Origin: Paguma larvata
Lineage: Eukaryota; Chordata; Mammalia; Carnivora; Viverridae
Direction: 5' to 3'
Length of the DNA stretch: 64,000 nucleotides
Assembly: GCA_030068075.1 (NCBI GenBank)
Contig: CM057830.1
Location: 24,460,247-24,524,246, forward strand
Notes under the pieces: generated by a model
Databases searched by the model: none
The model's input: the letters and a program-made list of their open reading frames with translations, nothing else
What the model was told of the DNA's origin: nothing
Program-made: the position numbers and the translations under genes
Part shown: positions 12,665 to 23,330 of the stretch, piece after piece
Position numbering within the stretch: position 1 is the first letter of the stretch
How the letters are laid out: each line of letters begins with the position of its first letter

Positions 12665-12789
12665 GAGTGCCAAGTTGGCTCAGTTGGTAGAGCACGTGCC
12701 TTTTAATCTCAGGGCCGTGAGTTTGATACCCATACTGGGCATAGAGCTTACTTCAAAAAAAAAAAAAAAAAAAGTGGAAAAAAACCCCC
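12665..12789 (+). mobile_element. tRNA-Lys-like SINE without CT block
   Basis: Second SINE type: GCTCAGTTGGTAGAGCACGTG head resembling tRNA-Lys with box A and box B-like segments, a CATACTGGGCATAGAG end and a poly(A). cacaatgag at 12656-12664 and 12790-12798 is the target duplication. Confidence 0.85.
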
Positions 12790-12832
12790 CACAATGAGAT
12801 ACCATCTCACACCTGTCAGAATGGCTAATATT

Positions 12833-13007
12833 GGGGTCCCTGGGTGGCTCAGTTAATTAAGCATCCAACTCTTGATTTTAGCTGAGGTGATGATCTTGTG
12901 GTTCATGAGATTGAGCCCCATATCAGGCGCTGGGTGCTGACAGCACAGAGCCTGCTTGGGATTCTTTCTCTTTCAAAATAATTAAGAAATAAACATTTAA
13001 AAATAAA
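12833..13007 (+). mobile_element. SINEC, internally short
   Basis: Head GGGGTCCCTGGGTGGCTCAG; the CT block is almost lost. agaatggctaata at 12818-12830 and 13008-13020 is the target duplication. Confidence 0.92.
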
Positions 13008-13547
13008 AGAATGGCTAATATAAAAAAAAAAAAAAAAGAAGTAACAAGTGCTGGCAAAGATGCGGAGAAAATGGAACCTTGCCCACTGTTGCTAGGAATG
13101 CAAATGGAACAGCCACTGTGGAAAACAGTATGGCGGTTTCTCGATAACTTAAAAATAGAACTATCATATGACCCAGCAATTCCACTTCCGGATATTTATT
13201 CAAAAATAGAAAAAACACTAACTCCTGAATTCACTGCAGCATTATATTTAATAACCAAGACAGAAAGTAAAATTCCATATGATCTCACTTATATGTAAAA
13301 ATCTTTAAAAAAAAAAAACAAAAACAAAAACTCAGTGATACAGAAAACAGATTAGATTAGTGGCTGCCACGAACGGCAAGCAGGGGTAGGCAAATGGATG
13401 AAGGAGGTCAAAATGTACAAAATTCCAGTTATAAGATAAAGAAGTCCTGGGGATGTAATGTATGTCATGGCAACTATAGTTAATAATACAGTACTGCACA
13501 CTTGAAAGTTGCTAAGAGAGTAAATCTGAAAAGTCTTCATCAAAAGT

Positions 13548-13758
13548 GGGGTGTCTGGGAAGCTCAGTCAGTTAGAGCATCCAACTTCAACTAGGGTCAT
13601 GATCTTACGATTCATGGGTTCAAGCTCTGCATTCGGCTCTGTGCTGACAGCTGGGAGCCTAGAGCCTGCTTCAGATTCTGAGTCTTCCTCTAGATCTGTC
13701 CCTCCCCTACTTGTGGCCTCAGTCACTCTCTCGGTCTCAAATAAAGATTAAAAAAAAA
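13548..13758 (+). mobile_element. SINEC, 17 bp target duplication
   Basis: aaaagtcttcatcaaaa at 13529-13545 and 13759-13775 flank the copy, which lies in the 3' UTR of the L1. Confidence 0.94.
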
Positions 13759-14775
13759 AAAAGTCTTCATCAAAAAAAAAAAATGGGGGTAATAACTATG
13801 TATGGTGACAGATCTTAGCCGGACTTACTGTGGTGAACATTTTGCAATATACAGAAATACGAAATCACTATGTCATGGGCCTGAAACTAAACTGGTATGT
13901 TCTATGTTATGTTTGTACCTCAATTAAAAAAAAAACAAAAAACAAAAAAACAAAAACAAACGAAGTATATATAGTTTAAAGTATATTTTAATGCTTTCCT
14001 ACAAAGCAAACTATAGGCCTAAATGGCTTCAATGCTCAGTTCTATCATAACTTTAAAGAAGAAATAAAACCTATCTTATCACACTATCTGAGAAGAAACA
14101 GTCTACAACTATACACAATACATAAATAAGTCCCACATTCATAATGTTGTCCAAGAGTATACTAGGGTTCCATCTACATGAAGCACAAAAGTAGGCAAAA
14201 CTATATGATGTTAAATATCAGGAAAATGGTGAAGGAAATTAAATTAAAAGGTACAAACTTCCGGTTATTAAAAAAAAAAGTCAGGGAAATGACTGGGGTA
14301 TAGGGTAATAAATGATCACATGGGCACTTCTGGGCTTCTACATGGCTGGTAACATTCACTTTTTTGATCCGGGTGCTGGTACAAAAGTGCGCTCGGTGAA
14401 AATTCACTGAGCTGTCTACTACTGATACATGCTTTCTGTACATTTAATAAACTTTTAATAAGCTCTTTTTTAAGTATGAAGGAGTACTTATTTTTCAAAA
14501 TTTGTTAAAGGACAGGAGAGTAAAAAAGTCTGAAGTCCATTGCTTCAGGGCAAATAAATCAAATAACTAACAAAAACTTAAAAAGCAGGTATCAGACAAC
14601 ATGCTAACTAGCAAAAAATATTCACAGAGGTGCCAAACCAACCAGGAACTCTCAAAGTTATAGTAAAATTGGTTTAAAACTATTCAAATTCAAAAAGGTA
14701 AATTGATTTATATCTACATTTAGTGACTAATATTGGTTCATAAAGATCTAAGACAAGGCACTTGATGTTTTTATT

Positions 14776-14819
14776 AAATAAGCAAGTCTAAAAAAATAAA
14801 TAAATAAATAAGCAAGTCT
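14776..14819 (+). repeat. Direct repeat flanking only an A-rich tail
   Basis: aaataagcaagtct at 14776-14789 and 14806-14819 flanks aaaaaaataaataaat (14790-14805). The middle is identical in kind to SINEC tails, but no SINE body is present. Confidence 0.65.
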
Positions 14820-14854
14820 TTCAAATCTTAGAAATGAACTAACAGATTCACACC

Positions 14855-14942
14855 TCTAGTCAAATCTCCTAGTTTTATAAATGAAAAGAAACCAAAGTCC
14901 TTTGAATTGGACGATTTGTCCAAGGTCATAAGCAGCTCTCCA
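14855..14942 (-). mobile_element. MIR fragment
   Basis: Reads as the reverse complement of the MIR core region, including 'tttgtccaaggtcat'. Old and short. Confidence 0.55.
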
Positions 14943-15517
14943 TAAGTAAAAACAAATTTATTTAATTAAGTTCATCACTCTCCCAATTTTCTTTAAGTTC
15001 TAGAGGATTCTCACCCAGCAAGAGAATTTGTTTCCTGGCAGTGTCCCTAAATACAGGCTGTATTCAACTTAAACATTTTCATCCAAATGTTAGCAACTCA
15101 AAATTACTTTCTGTGACATCCATGACTTATAGCCAAAAGCTATTTCTGAAGCAAAAAAGATAAGACTTTCTAAAAGTAAAGTTCATGATGTGCAACCTAA
15201 CCGATAACTTTCTGTTTACACTAAACGACTCTGTGGCATGTGAGGTAATTTAGAATGATAATGGCACCTACAGCATAAGGTACCCATGAAAAAGACCAAA
15301 AACACCAATAGTGACCATAACCTGAAATCATTACGTAGTAAAAAACAAACAAACAAACAAACAAAAACAGTGCTAAATCTGTGACAATAAATTTTTGTAC
15401 TAACTTAATATTAATTTATTAAATCAGTCAGTTTAAAAATTAATTTCTCCAATTCATTCCAGTTAACTTCTATATCCTACATGAGGAAAGTATGCTTTCT
15501 ATGTAATTTAACATTTT

Positions 15518-15842
15518 GAAAAATTTTTTATTTTACAGAGAGAGAGAGGGAACATGAGCAGAGGCAGGGAAGGGCAGAGAAAGAGAGAAAAAGAGAGAGA
15601 AAGAGAAAAAGAGAGAAAAAGAGAGAGACAGAGAGAGAGAGAGAGAGACAGAAAGAGAGAGAGAAAGAGAGAGACAGAAAGAGAGAGAGAAAGAGAGAGA
15701 CAGAAAGAGAGAGAGAAAGAGAGAGACAGAGAGAATTTCAAGCAGGCTCCTGACATGGCATCAATCCTACCACCTTGGGATCATGACCTGAGCCGAATTC
15801 AAGAGTTGGACGCTTAACCGATTGAGCCACCCCAGGCGCCCC
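15518..15842 (-). mobile_element. SINEC with expanded purine microsatellite
   Basis: Reverse head CCACCCCAGGCGCCCC ends at 15842; tail and poly(T) begin near 15520. The GA-rich segment, normally 30-50 bp, has grown to about 200 bp. A tttaacatttt-like sequence lies on each side. Confidence 0.88.
15536..15735. repeat. (GAGAAA/GACAGA)n microsatellite
   Basis: About 200 bp of GA, GAGAAA and GACAGA units inside the SINE. It includes a higher-order unit of about 28 bp (agagagagacagaaagagag-like) repeated several times around 15640-15725. The long open frames on both strands here are low-complexity artefacts. Confidence 0.92.
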
Positions 15843-17252
15843 AACTTTAACATTTTTAAAAGAACGACTTGTCACTCTGAAGCTAACTCCATCAAAAGTA
15901 TACAGTACATAGAACAACCCATTTAGTCCTGTGAAAACATATTTTTAAACTATATAAATGCTTTTGTCTCCACTCTATCCCCATAGCATTCTTTCTACTA
16001 TCATAGGACTCCCTCCTTTTATTTCAAACTATAAATTTCAGCACCAAGATGAATCCTGGACTTGCAGCCCCAGGGGAAACACCTGGCTTTCTGAAAATCT
16101 GCAGAAAACTTAATTCAGAAAATGGTTTTATGGCCACAGACACTTATTCACTAAAGAAAAAATAGGTAACATTTAAAAATTTTTCCAATTATACTAAATA
16201 AACCCCAGAAAAGCTTAAAAACAAAAAAAAAAAAAAGATGCTTACGTTAGGCAGGTAAGAAAATGAAAAGCTCTGAAACCATTTCTCAGTAGAAAAGGAG
16301 AACAATACTATTTAAGTATGAGAGACATAGGTAGTGGACAGCCAAGTAGAGAGGAGTATTTTAGAGGTTCTAACACAGTAACATGTATTAATAAATATAC
16401 GCGTAACATTACTTACGCACTGGCCTGTGGGCTGGCTGCTATTGTGAGTGCTTTATATTACTACCACATTGAACCCTCCCAAGAACATATAAAGTAGGTA
16501 GTACAGTAAGTAGTAGTAAGTACATTCTACACATGACAAGTTCCCTAAGTGATGGAACAGAGAGATTTGAGGGCAACTGCTACACTAAACAGCCTTTTGA
16601 GGATTCACCCCAGGCAAAAAGCTCTGTCTTCTAGAGACTGGGTCCCACTACTTACCCCATCCTCTACGTCCACTAGAGAAGCAAGCCCTCTGTCCCAGAC
16701 TTGGGAGTCCTTGCTAGGATCCTGAAGGAAGGTGACTCCCCCCATCGCATCTTCAAGATTGTATTCATCATCTTACAGTACCTCCTGTACTCAATGCGGC
16801 TCTTGTTGAGACATTGTTATACATAGAAGTTAGTTTATTAACACTATCAGTCTTCAAATTCAGATACGTGGGACTGGCCTGGGAATCTGAAGGCCTTTAT
16901 GTGACATTATTTCTGTGGGAAAATGGTGGTGAATTCCAAAAAGATAGTCTTATAAATGGGCCATTTAGAACCTGAGGCTCCTTCCACACAGAATTTGGCC
17001 TTATAGATGCCAAGATAAATAAATTTCAATAAAAGACACTACAGTTACTCACATAATCCAGTTTTGCTTATATAGCAAGGTGGCACAGTTTCTTATACTT
17101 AACATAATAGAAATGGTGTTACTGAAAAAAGAACTAGCTTAATATTTTATGCATTTCCTAAACTACAGTCAATTCTGGATGTATCCAGCAGTTAATATAC
17201 TGCTCTTCCTGCCCCCTCTCCCCATTAGCTTTGCACTAAAAATTACTACCAA
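15843..17252. other. Unique DNA with one antisense MIR
   Basis: No gene recognised. It contains an antisense MIR (about 16415-16610). Confidence 0.5.
16415..16610 (-). mobile_element. MIR, antisense
   Basis: Order and wording (position of 'gagtgctttatatta', 'gaaccctcccaagaac') match a reversed MIR; diverged. Confidence 0.5.
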
Positions 17253-17681
17253 GGGGCGCCTGGGTGGTTCAGTTGGTTGAGCATCAGACTCTTGATTTCA
17301 GCTCAGGTCATGACACCAGGGACATGGGAACAAGCATCATGTCATGCTGCACACTGAGCATGGAACCTGCTTAACATTCTCTCTCTTTCTCTGCCCTTCT
17401 CCCCTGCTCACGCGCTCTTTCCCACTAAAATAAAATTTAAAATTATTTTTTTTTAATTTTTTTTAACGTTTATTTATTTTTGAGACAGAGAGAGACAGAG
17501 CATGAATGGGGGAGGGGCAGAGAGAGAGGGAGACATAGAATCCGAAACAGGCTCCAGGCTCTGAGCTGTCAGCACAGAGCCCGACGCGGGGCTCGAACTC
17601 ATAGACCGCGAGATCATGACCTGAGCCGAAGTCGGACGCTCAACCGACTGAGCCACCCAGGCGCCCCTAAAATTATTTTTA
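17253..17681 (+). mobile_element. SINEC, split by a second SINE
   Basis: Head GGGGCGCCTGGGTGGTTCAG at 17253; the tail near 17430-17450 is interrupted by the next element and resumes at 17668. aaaattactaccaa on both sides (17238-17252 and 17682-17695) is the outer target duplication. Confidence 0.9.
17452..17667 (-). mobile_element. SINEC nested in the tail of another SINE, inverted
   Basis: Minus-strand copy ending GGCGCCCC at 17667; taaaattattttt on both sides is its own target duplication, made from the outer SINE's tail. The two copies form an inverted pair. Confidence 0.93.
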
Positions 17682-17724
17682 AAAATTACTACCAAATACA
17701 CATATGTTTTCTTTCTCCCTCTCC

Positions 17725-17726
<2 letters not shown>

Positions 17727-17758
<32 letters not shown>
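17727..17758. repeat. (CA)n microsatellite
   Basis: About 16 uninterrupted CA units. Confidence 0.95.
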
Positions 17759-17760
<2 letters not shown>

Positions 17761-17837
17761 ACAGAAGGGGTGTCATCTCGGTAGTAATAGCAGTAGCAAC
17801 AATGATGATGATGGTGTATTAAGAAAAACTAACTCTT

Positions 17838-18066
17838 CTGGAGTATTTACCATTGCTAGTTATGCTCCAAATATGCACTATACATCCTCTGGTTCATTTG
17901 ATCCTCACGAAAACCGTGTGAGGTAAATATTACACTACCCCAATTTCAAAAATGAGGAAACAGGTCAGTGATTAAGCAACTTGTCCAAGATCACAGAGCT
18001 AGTGTCAAAAGATTTGAACATTTGAGTTTTTTACCCCAGAGACGTTTTTAACCACTGCACTCTGGG
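17838..18066 (-). mobile_element. MIR, antisense, near full length
   Basis: Reads as reversed MIR: the AATCCTCAC-type segment (about 17900), AATGAGGAAACAG core (about 17950), TTGTCCAAGATCACAGAGCT (about 17981-18000) and the end ATTTGAAC...AACCACTGCACT. Confidence 0.85.
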
Positions 18067-19006
18067 TATAATTAAATAATTTGGCAAACTCTTAAATAAA
18101 GGGTACTTACTCTATTTTTAAAACAAGAGTGATCTGGAGACCAAAAAAAAAAAAAAAGAGAGAGAGAGAGAGAGCCCTATCTTGCCTTTCATTAGGAATG
18201 TATTTTTCGACTAAGCTAAGATTGAATACATTTACAGAGAACTAATTTAAAATGTATTTTGCTTTGCTTTTATCACTTTAAAATCCCTCACTTGTCTGAA
18301 CACTACAGTGGTAACAGCATGTAACTCCAACAACAGAAATAAAACTTTATTTTAAAATCTTCAGGTAAAACAAACACTGTCCCTGTTTACCATTAAGTAA
18401 ACAAGGATAAAGTAACTGCTACAGTTCAAATACCCTTGAAAAGTTTCAAAACAGCAACAAGAGATAGTGAGAACAAGATACGGTTTTTATGACAAAGCAA
18501 AACTCTGTTCTTTTCACAACACTGTAACATCTGCTTTGAGGACAAATATTAGCCTGGGATGGACTGAACAACTATATTTCAAAACATGTGCCTAAATTCA
18601 AAAATGCTTCACTGACAATCTAAAAAGGCTATCTGTTTATCTTCCAGAAGAGCCACCTGATCCACACAACACATCTAATTTTGGACAGCTAAAAGGTGTG
18701 CTCCATACCATCTCGCTGAGTAATTAACAAAAAGCACGCAACTCCCAACAACTTCTGGAGCACACACGGATTTTTTAAATCATCTATTTGAATCTCAGAA
18801 CTTGACTTCCCAGCAAACAAAGGTCTACGTGGCAGGAGTCCAAACCAGTCCACAAAAGCTAAAACACCCGTAAGGTTACCGAAGTATAATAAAATACCAA
18901 ACCTGCATGGGCAACGTTTCTCTGGGAAAACTCATTTTGCAATCAACTTTAGAATAAAACCAACTACCCCTGCCCCACTCAGCCCTCCAGTAGCACAGAA
19001 TTCTTC

Positions 19007-19040
19007 TCACACACACACACACACACACACACCCCACACA
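19007..19040. repeat. (CA)n microsatellite
   Basis: CA repeat followed by CCCCACACA; in unique DNA. Confidence 0.9.
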
Positions 19041-20690
19041 TACACCCTCCCCACCCCAGGACCACAGGCCCAGGCTTCCATGATCAAGGCAGAGCAGGAG
19101 AAAAGGCAGGGAAGATGGCAGTTGGCAGTGCATGAGGCTTCTGAGTTAGAAGGACAAAAAGGCAGAGCTGCAGTGGGAGGAGATCCTGGGATAAGGAAGG
19201 CAGGATCTACTTGGGAGAGCAGCAGAAAGAGGCAACAGTGTGAGGGTCTGGGTGTGCTATGGAAGAAGACAAGAAAGCAGGGCCCACTCCTGGAGCAGAT
19301 GAGGTTTTACAAACTTTCCTTCTTAATGCCCAAGAGAGGGAAGGAAAAGAAAAAGAGAAACCGTGGCAAAGATTTTGACACTGCCCCTCTCACTCTTGCT
19401 ACTCCGATTCCTCTTTTCAATAAAGAATGGAGTGGGTTCAATAAGGGGTCTTGTCCAGGTCCTTCTCGATCCCAAAGAGCACAGGGATTCGGAGAAGGGG
19501 AGTGGACCCAGAGGAGTTTTGTTTTCCTCCTTGTCGGCATACACTCTGCCGACGACTTCAGTGTCAATCAGAACTAAGGAAACTATGGGCTCCAGGTACC
19601 AGCAGGAACAACTAGTAGTAAAAAGAGAGGAAGGAGCTTAAGGAAATTTGATGCAGGAAGTGGGATGGTGGAGGGTCAGACAAATAAGTTAATATAACTG
19701 CCGATGAATTAAACTATAATAACCATTCTTAAATATTTAGGATTAATTCATTGACAGTTTCCAGTATTTCTTTAGGTCCATTTCACTTTTAAACAAACAA
19801 GTATTTGTGGCCATGGTAATAAATTGAGGTTTATTATGTGGAAGATATGAAAATATACTTCTAAATACATAAGAGATTATTTCCTGGGGCTTTTTCCTTA
19901 TACAGTGCAATATAAATCATTGCAGAAAAGGCTTTTTTGTTTACTGAGTGAGCACTCAGTTACATTATCATCTGTCAATTTTTTCACCCCGATAGCCCAA
20001 ATATCATGAGTAATTACCTTCACAAATAAGGAAGGATAGTTAACTCTTTCTTGGGAGTATAACTATAATGAGAACCTTGCTCATTCAGACCAAACACTGC
20101 CTGTCAGGACTGGAAGTTATTATTTCAAGCAAAGCTCCAAACTCGTACACACACATGCACCCTGAGGAGCACAGGACTCCAGGCTGTACCTCCAACCTCT
20201 CTAATGCCTACATTTCCATGAGACATGGCTACTTAACCGAAGGTTCCCCAAACAAGTTACTTCTTAAATCCCAAATTCCATAATAACATTTCCACAACTC
20301 CCGACCAGGGATAATTAATTCGAGAGGTAAACCTAACCAAGTGACCTGCTGGAGGACGAGTGCCACTTAGCATCCTTTTTTTCCCCTCTATTGTTTTAGG
20401 TGCTACTCTTCCAGGTGAACTCTCTCCTGAGCGGAGATAATGGCCAGGAGGCCAGCTCAGCAGCACATCAAAGACACAGGAGCACGTGTTCCTGCTGTTT
20501 CACTGACATCTCAGACACTGCTTGGGAACCTGGAAGATTTTTCACTCCCTAGCCCCATAAAAGATTATACTGGATCCCAGAATAGCTGCAACATTTTCTG
20601 CAAATGACAAAGTGGATCCAAAACCTCTGTACTAAATTCGAGAGAAGAAAAACAGCGTCTGTTATCAAATACTCCGCTTGTTGGAGAAGG

Positions 20691-20719
20691 TAGGTGGGTG
20701 GGTGGGTGGGTGTGTGTGT
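20691..20719. repeat. (GGTG)n/(GT)n tract
   Basis: Four to five GGTG units followed by GT units; a G-rich plus strand run. Confidence 0.85.
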
Positions 20720-21120
20720 ATACCTCCAAGCTATGATAAAGCAAATTCAAGCCCCTAGAAATAGTTGGTATTTTATTTTAGTAATGTAATTTGAAAAACT
20801 ATTCAGGACCAGAATAAACAAAATATTTGATCTTTGAAGTATCCTGGGCATGCTAAAACTGTAGGCAAAGTTACTGAAAACATCTGAATTTCACATAGGT
20901 CACTACTGGCTACTGGGAATCCTTACTAATCAGCAGACTTCTGTTAAAATGTTACCTCTGGCTAGAAAATGAACACTTCTGAAAAGAAGGGGAAAAAAAA
21001 CCCAAACTTGAGATTATCTTCAACCAAGAACACTGAAATCTTTCAAGATTACCAACAGAACTGAAAGGTTTCTTTGTAACAAAAATTTCATGAAATTTTT
21101 ATCAGTTAGCACACACTTAT

Positions 21121-21360
21121 GCAGAGTATAGTAGAAAAAACACATATTCTAAAATCAGACACACATGAATTTGGGTTCTAGCTCTGCAGTTTGCCAGCTA
21201 CATAACCTCCTCAGGAAAATTACTGAAGAATACTAGAGATCAGTGTGGTTCTCTGTACAAGAGGAATAACATTACCTGCACAGGAAAGCTATGAGAATTA
21301 AATGCAAACATACATAACCCACCAAACCCAGTGCCTGAACACACGCAATACTAGCTTCCT
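21121..21360 (+). mobile_element. MIR, near full length
   Basis: Begins AGAGTATAGTAGAAAA-like, passes 'aaatcagacacacatgaattt', the 'cataacctcctcaggaaaat' core and 'gagaattaaatgcaaa', and ends at 'cctgaacacacgcaatac'. This is the classic MIR order. Confidence 0.8.
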
Positions 21361-22776
21361 TAGCTCCAACACAAACTGTACGGAATAGGCCAATGAAAAA
21401 AATCTATGTAACTGAGAAGACTGTGTCAAATCAACATGTGAAAGAAGATTCAGGGTGACAAAACATAGATTATGTTCTGTTCGATGTAAAGATGAAAGTC
21501 ATATATTTAATATGTATCTTCACCCAAGTCTTTCCTTTGATTAAGCCAGTCGTAACCAAACCGCGCTAGGGGGCTAAAGTTGAAAAACTTCCTATGTCAC
21601 AGTGCTCTAAAATATGTATGTGTATTTGCTCGCATTCTTGACACCATTACAAAATTTACCATGGGGGATGATGCCTTTTATAATACTGTTAAAAACTAAA
21701 CTCTCATCTCAAAAACCTTTTCTGGATCGACATGTTTCTTTCTTCTGACAAATGTTCTGGTATACGATTGCAAAACATTTACAAAGCAAAGAAAAAAAAC
21801 AAATCCCTTTATTCTGGTAAAAAGAAAAAGTGAGAAAAAGACGCTAAGTTTGTCAAATTGTTCTTCTTTCTCATTCATTCTTGTTCTTTCACAAACCAGA
21901 ACTAAATACATCACATGCCAAAATTATTGTCGGATTGACAAACGTCACCGAAGAACACATGGAACTGACAAGCCCTGTCTGGACCAAAGGTGACAAGTGT
22001 TCTTAAGCAATTTAAATAAATTACGTTTCGGTAAAGACAAAAATGCTTGTTATCAACACTATGAACTTTTGACTTTAGACGCAGCCTACTTGATAACCCA
22101 CCTTACCCCTCATCCCTTCCCCCCCAATCCTGTTTTCTATGCCCTTTTAATGAGCTGGCACACAGGACTAAACTACACAACTCCAAATGGGAATAACTAA
22201 TCTGTTGTCGGACCTCAGAGGACGCTTGTGCGATCTTTGTTTAAAAAAAAAAAAGAAAGAAAGAAAAGAAAAAAGAAACGGAGACCAGGTTTTCTCCTTA
22301 CTCCACACCTGCCACCAATGTGCAAACCCCGGTTCAAACAATTACTATTACTACTAACCTTCCCCCACATCTCTCGATACCCTCAAGAGACCCAACCTTG
22401 ACGCTGATTAGTCCTCATCCCCAAACGCCTTGCTGGGGCTTGAAGCCCGTCCACTGAGGTTCACCCTCTGCAATGTCCAGGGTGCGGCGAGGAAGGACAT
22501 CATCCCCTCTGCTTGGGGGGCGAAGGCCAACCAAGGCCCCCGGCCACTCCCTCTCTCCTCGGCCTCCCAGGGCGTCTGGGGCGGGCGCGCCAGGCCCTGC
22601 GCAGACCTCCAGCAGCCCCGCAATTCCCGGTGTCCGCTGCAACTGCAGACGAACAGAGCCCCCGGGACGCCCGCATTCGCGCGCACACCTAGCGCCCGGG
22701 AGCCGGGTCAACGAGACGACCCCGGGGCCACCCCCGACGCCCCGGCTCGGGCAGGTGCCGGGCCCTTCTCGGGGAT

Positions 22777-22782
22777 ACTCAC
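22777..22782 (-). promoter_or_regulatory. Splice donor GTGAGT
   Basis: Six-base match to the donor consensus inside the CpG island, read on the minus strand. Confidence 0.55.
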
Positions 22783-23150
22783 CCGGCAGCCGCTGCTCCC
22801 TGTCTGCTGCTGCCGCTGCCTCGCCTTCTCGCCCGCCGTCTGCTCCCGCAGGGGGGTCCGGGCTGGCGCCGCTTCCCCGCCCGACCCCCCTCGGGTGCGC
22901 GCCGCGCGGGGCCCGGTCTGGTGAGAGCCGCCGCCGCCGCTGCCGCCGTCGCCGCCGTCGCCGCCGCCCCCTTTCCTTTCCTCCCTCCTCCCTCAGTGCG
23001 TCCCTCCCATCGAGGCCCGCCTCGTATTTCCTGGATCCGGTCTCAGCTAGAGCTTGGCAAGCGAACCGCCCGCTTCAGGACGCTCGTCGGGTGCCGTCGC
23101 TCGCCAGGCACAAAGATGGCGTCGCCAGGGACTGCCGAAGGCGATCTCGC
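22783..23150 (-). other. Putative non-coding first exon
   Basis: On the minus strand the sequence GCTGCCGG is followed by GTGAGTAT (22782-22775), a strong 5' splice site, so an exon would end at 22783. Its upstream end is set near the TCTCGCGAGA element, as transcription start sites of this promoter class usually lie close to it; the true start is unknown. The exon has a single ATG (23010-23008) followed by a 5-codon frame ending at 22993, so it would be 5' UTR only, with a GGC-rich tract. No coding exon is seen to the left, which fits a long first intron. A weaker GTGAGA donor on the plus strand (22921) is an alternative reading. Confidence 0.5.
22926..22970. repeat. Imperfect (GCC)n triplet tract
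   Basis: About 14 GCC-type triplets with CTG and GTC interruptions; GGC in the minus-strand transcript, within the putative 5' UTR. Confidence 0.9.
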
Positions 23151-23154
23151 GAGA
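23145..23154. promoter_or_regulatory. TCTCGCGAGA element
   Basis: Exact 10 bp palindrome. This motif is known from CpG-island core promoters, often bidirectional, of housekeeping genes. Confidence 0.85.
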
Positions 23155-23330
23155 CTTCTCCCACAGTGATTTGAGAGCGGGGCCCACAGGAAAGGTGGTC
23201 AATTAGGGCAGCCTCAGCTGCCCTCAGAGCAAAAGCTCCTCCAAAGCGAAAATGGGCGGGACCGGTTACAGCGGGAGTTTTTGCGACTGCGCGGAACGGG
23301 AGTGACGCATGCTCAGAACGGTTCCTGAAA

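Larger units (their letters stand above)
7870..13965 (+). mobile_element. L1 (ORF2 to 3' UTR) carrying later insertions
   Basis: Blocks 7870-8159, 10034-10503, 10769-12655, 12799-12830, 13021-13528 and 13776-13965 line up as one plus-strand L1 running through the reverse transcriptase region (10780-11560), the C-terminal part and a 3' UTR ending in a CAAAAA-type tail at about 13930-13965. Open stretches such as 11773-11964 and 13011-13298 are short ORF2 scraps; frameshifts and stops separate them, so it cannot be active. A younger L1, four SINEs and a tail-only insertion lie within it. Confidence 0.8.
13966..15517. other. AT-rich unique DNA with a MIR scrap
   Basis: No gene recognised. It contains an antisense MIR fragment (about 14855-14942) and a tail-only direct repeat (14776-14819), listed separately. 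Confidence 0.5.
18067..22429. other. Unique, SINE-free DNA (probable first intron)
   Basis: No SINEC, LTR or clear L1; only a MIR (21121-21360), an A/GA tract near 18141-18173 and microsatellites. The open frame at 19080-19577 (165 codons) has no recognisable domain, Kozak context or relatives that I know of. If the CpG island exon is real, this is the start of intron 1 of the minus-strand gene, where enhancers are often found. Confidence 0.5.
22430..23330 (-). promoter_or_regulatory. CpG-island promoter of a minus-strand gene
   Basis: A roughly 900 bp stretch of very high G+C with many CpGs, in a window that is otherwise AT-rich and CpG-poor. There is no TATA box. It holds the palindromic TCTCGCGAGA promoter element (23145-23154), an AAGATGGCGTC YY1-like site (23114-23124), GC boxes at 23254-23260, 23376-23382 and 23392-23397, a CRE-like TGACGCAT (23303-23310), and CCAAT boxes at 23440-23444 (minus) and 23496-23500 (plus) just outside. 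These are typical of ubiquitously expressed genes. Minus orientation is inferred from the splice donor inside the island; divergent transcription to the right is possible but shows no exon. Confidence 0.8.

Noticed and set aside
12665..12740. tRNA-Lys gene
   Set aside because: Box A and B are recognisable but the cloverleaf is disturbed, and it continues into a SINE 3' part and poly(A) with a target duplication. Same for the copies at 26.7, 29.3, 31.5, 31.9, 45.9, 55.8 and 62.9 kb.
15554..15817. Arg/Glu-rich coiled-coil-like 87-codon frame
   Set aside because: Translation of the GA microsatellite in a SINE.
17480..17926. 148-codon open frame
   Set aside because: Made of SINE, CA repeat and MIR sequence.
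19080..19577. 165-codon plus-strand open frame
   Set aside because: No known domain, no CpG or promoter context, no splice sites, and frames open on the other strand too. Kept only as unique DNA.
23115..23169. ATGGCGTCGCC start in good context on plus (MASPGTAEGDLARLLPQ)
   Set aside because: Only 17 codons before a stop and no donor at its end; the ATG is better explained as part of the YY1-like AAGATGGC motif. A plus-strand transcript is not excluded.
22473..23174. 233-codon plus-strand open frame in the CpG island
   Set aside because: Stop codons are rare in such G+C-rich DNA; several overlapping frames on both strands are equally open, and the protein is low-complexity R/P/S with no domain. 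It also crosses the likely promoter element.
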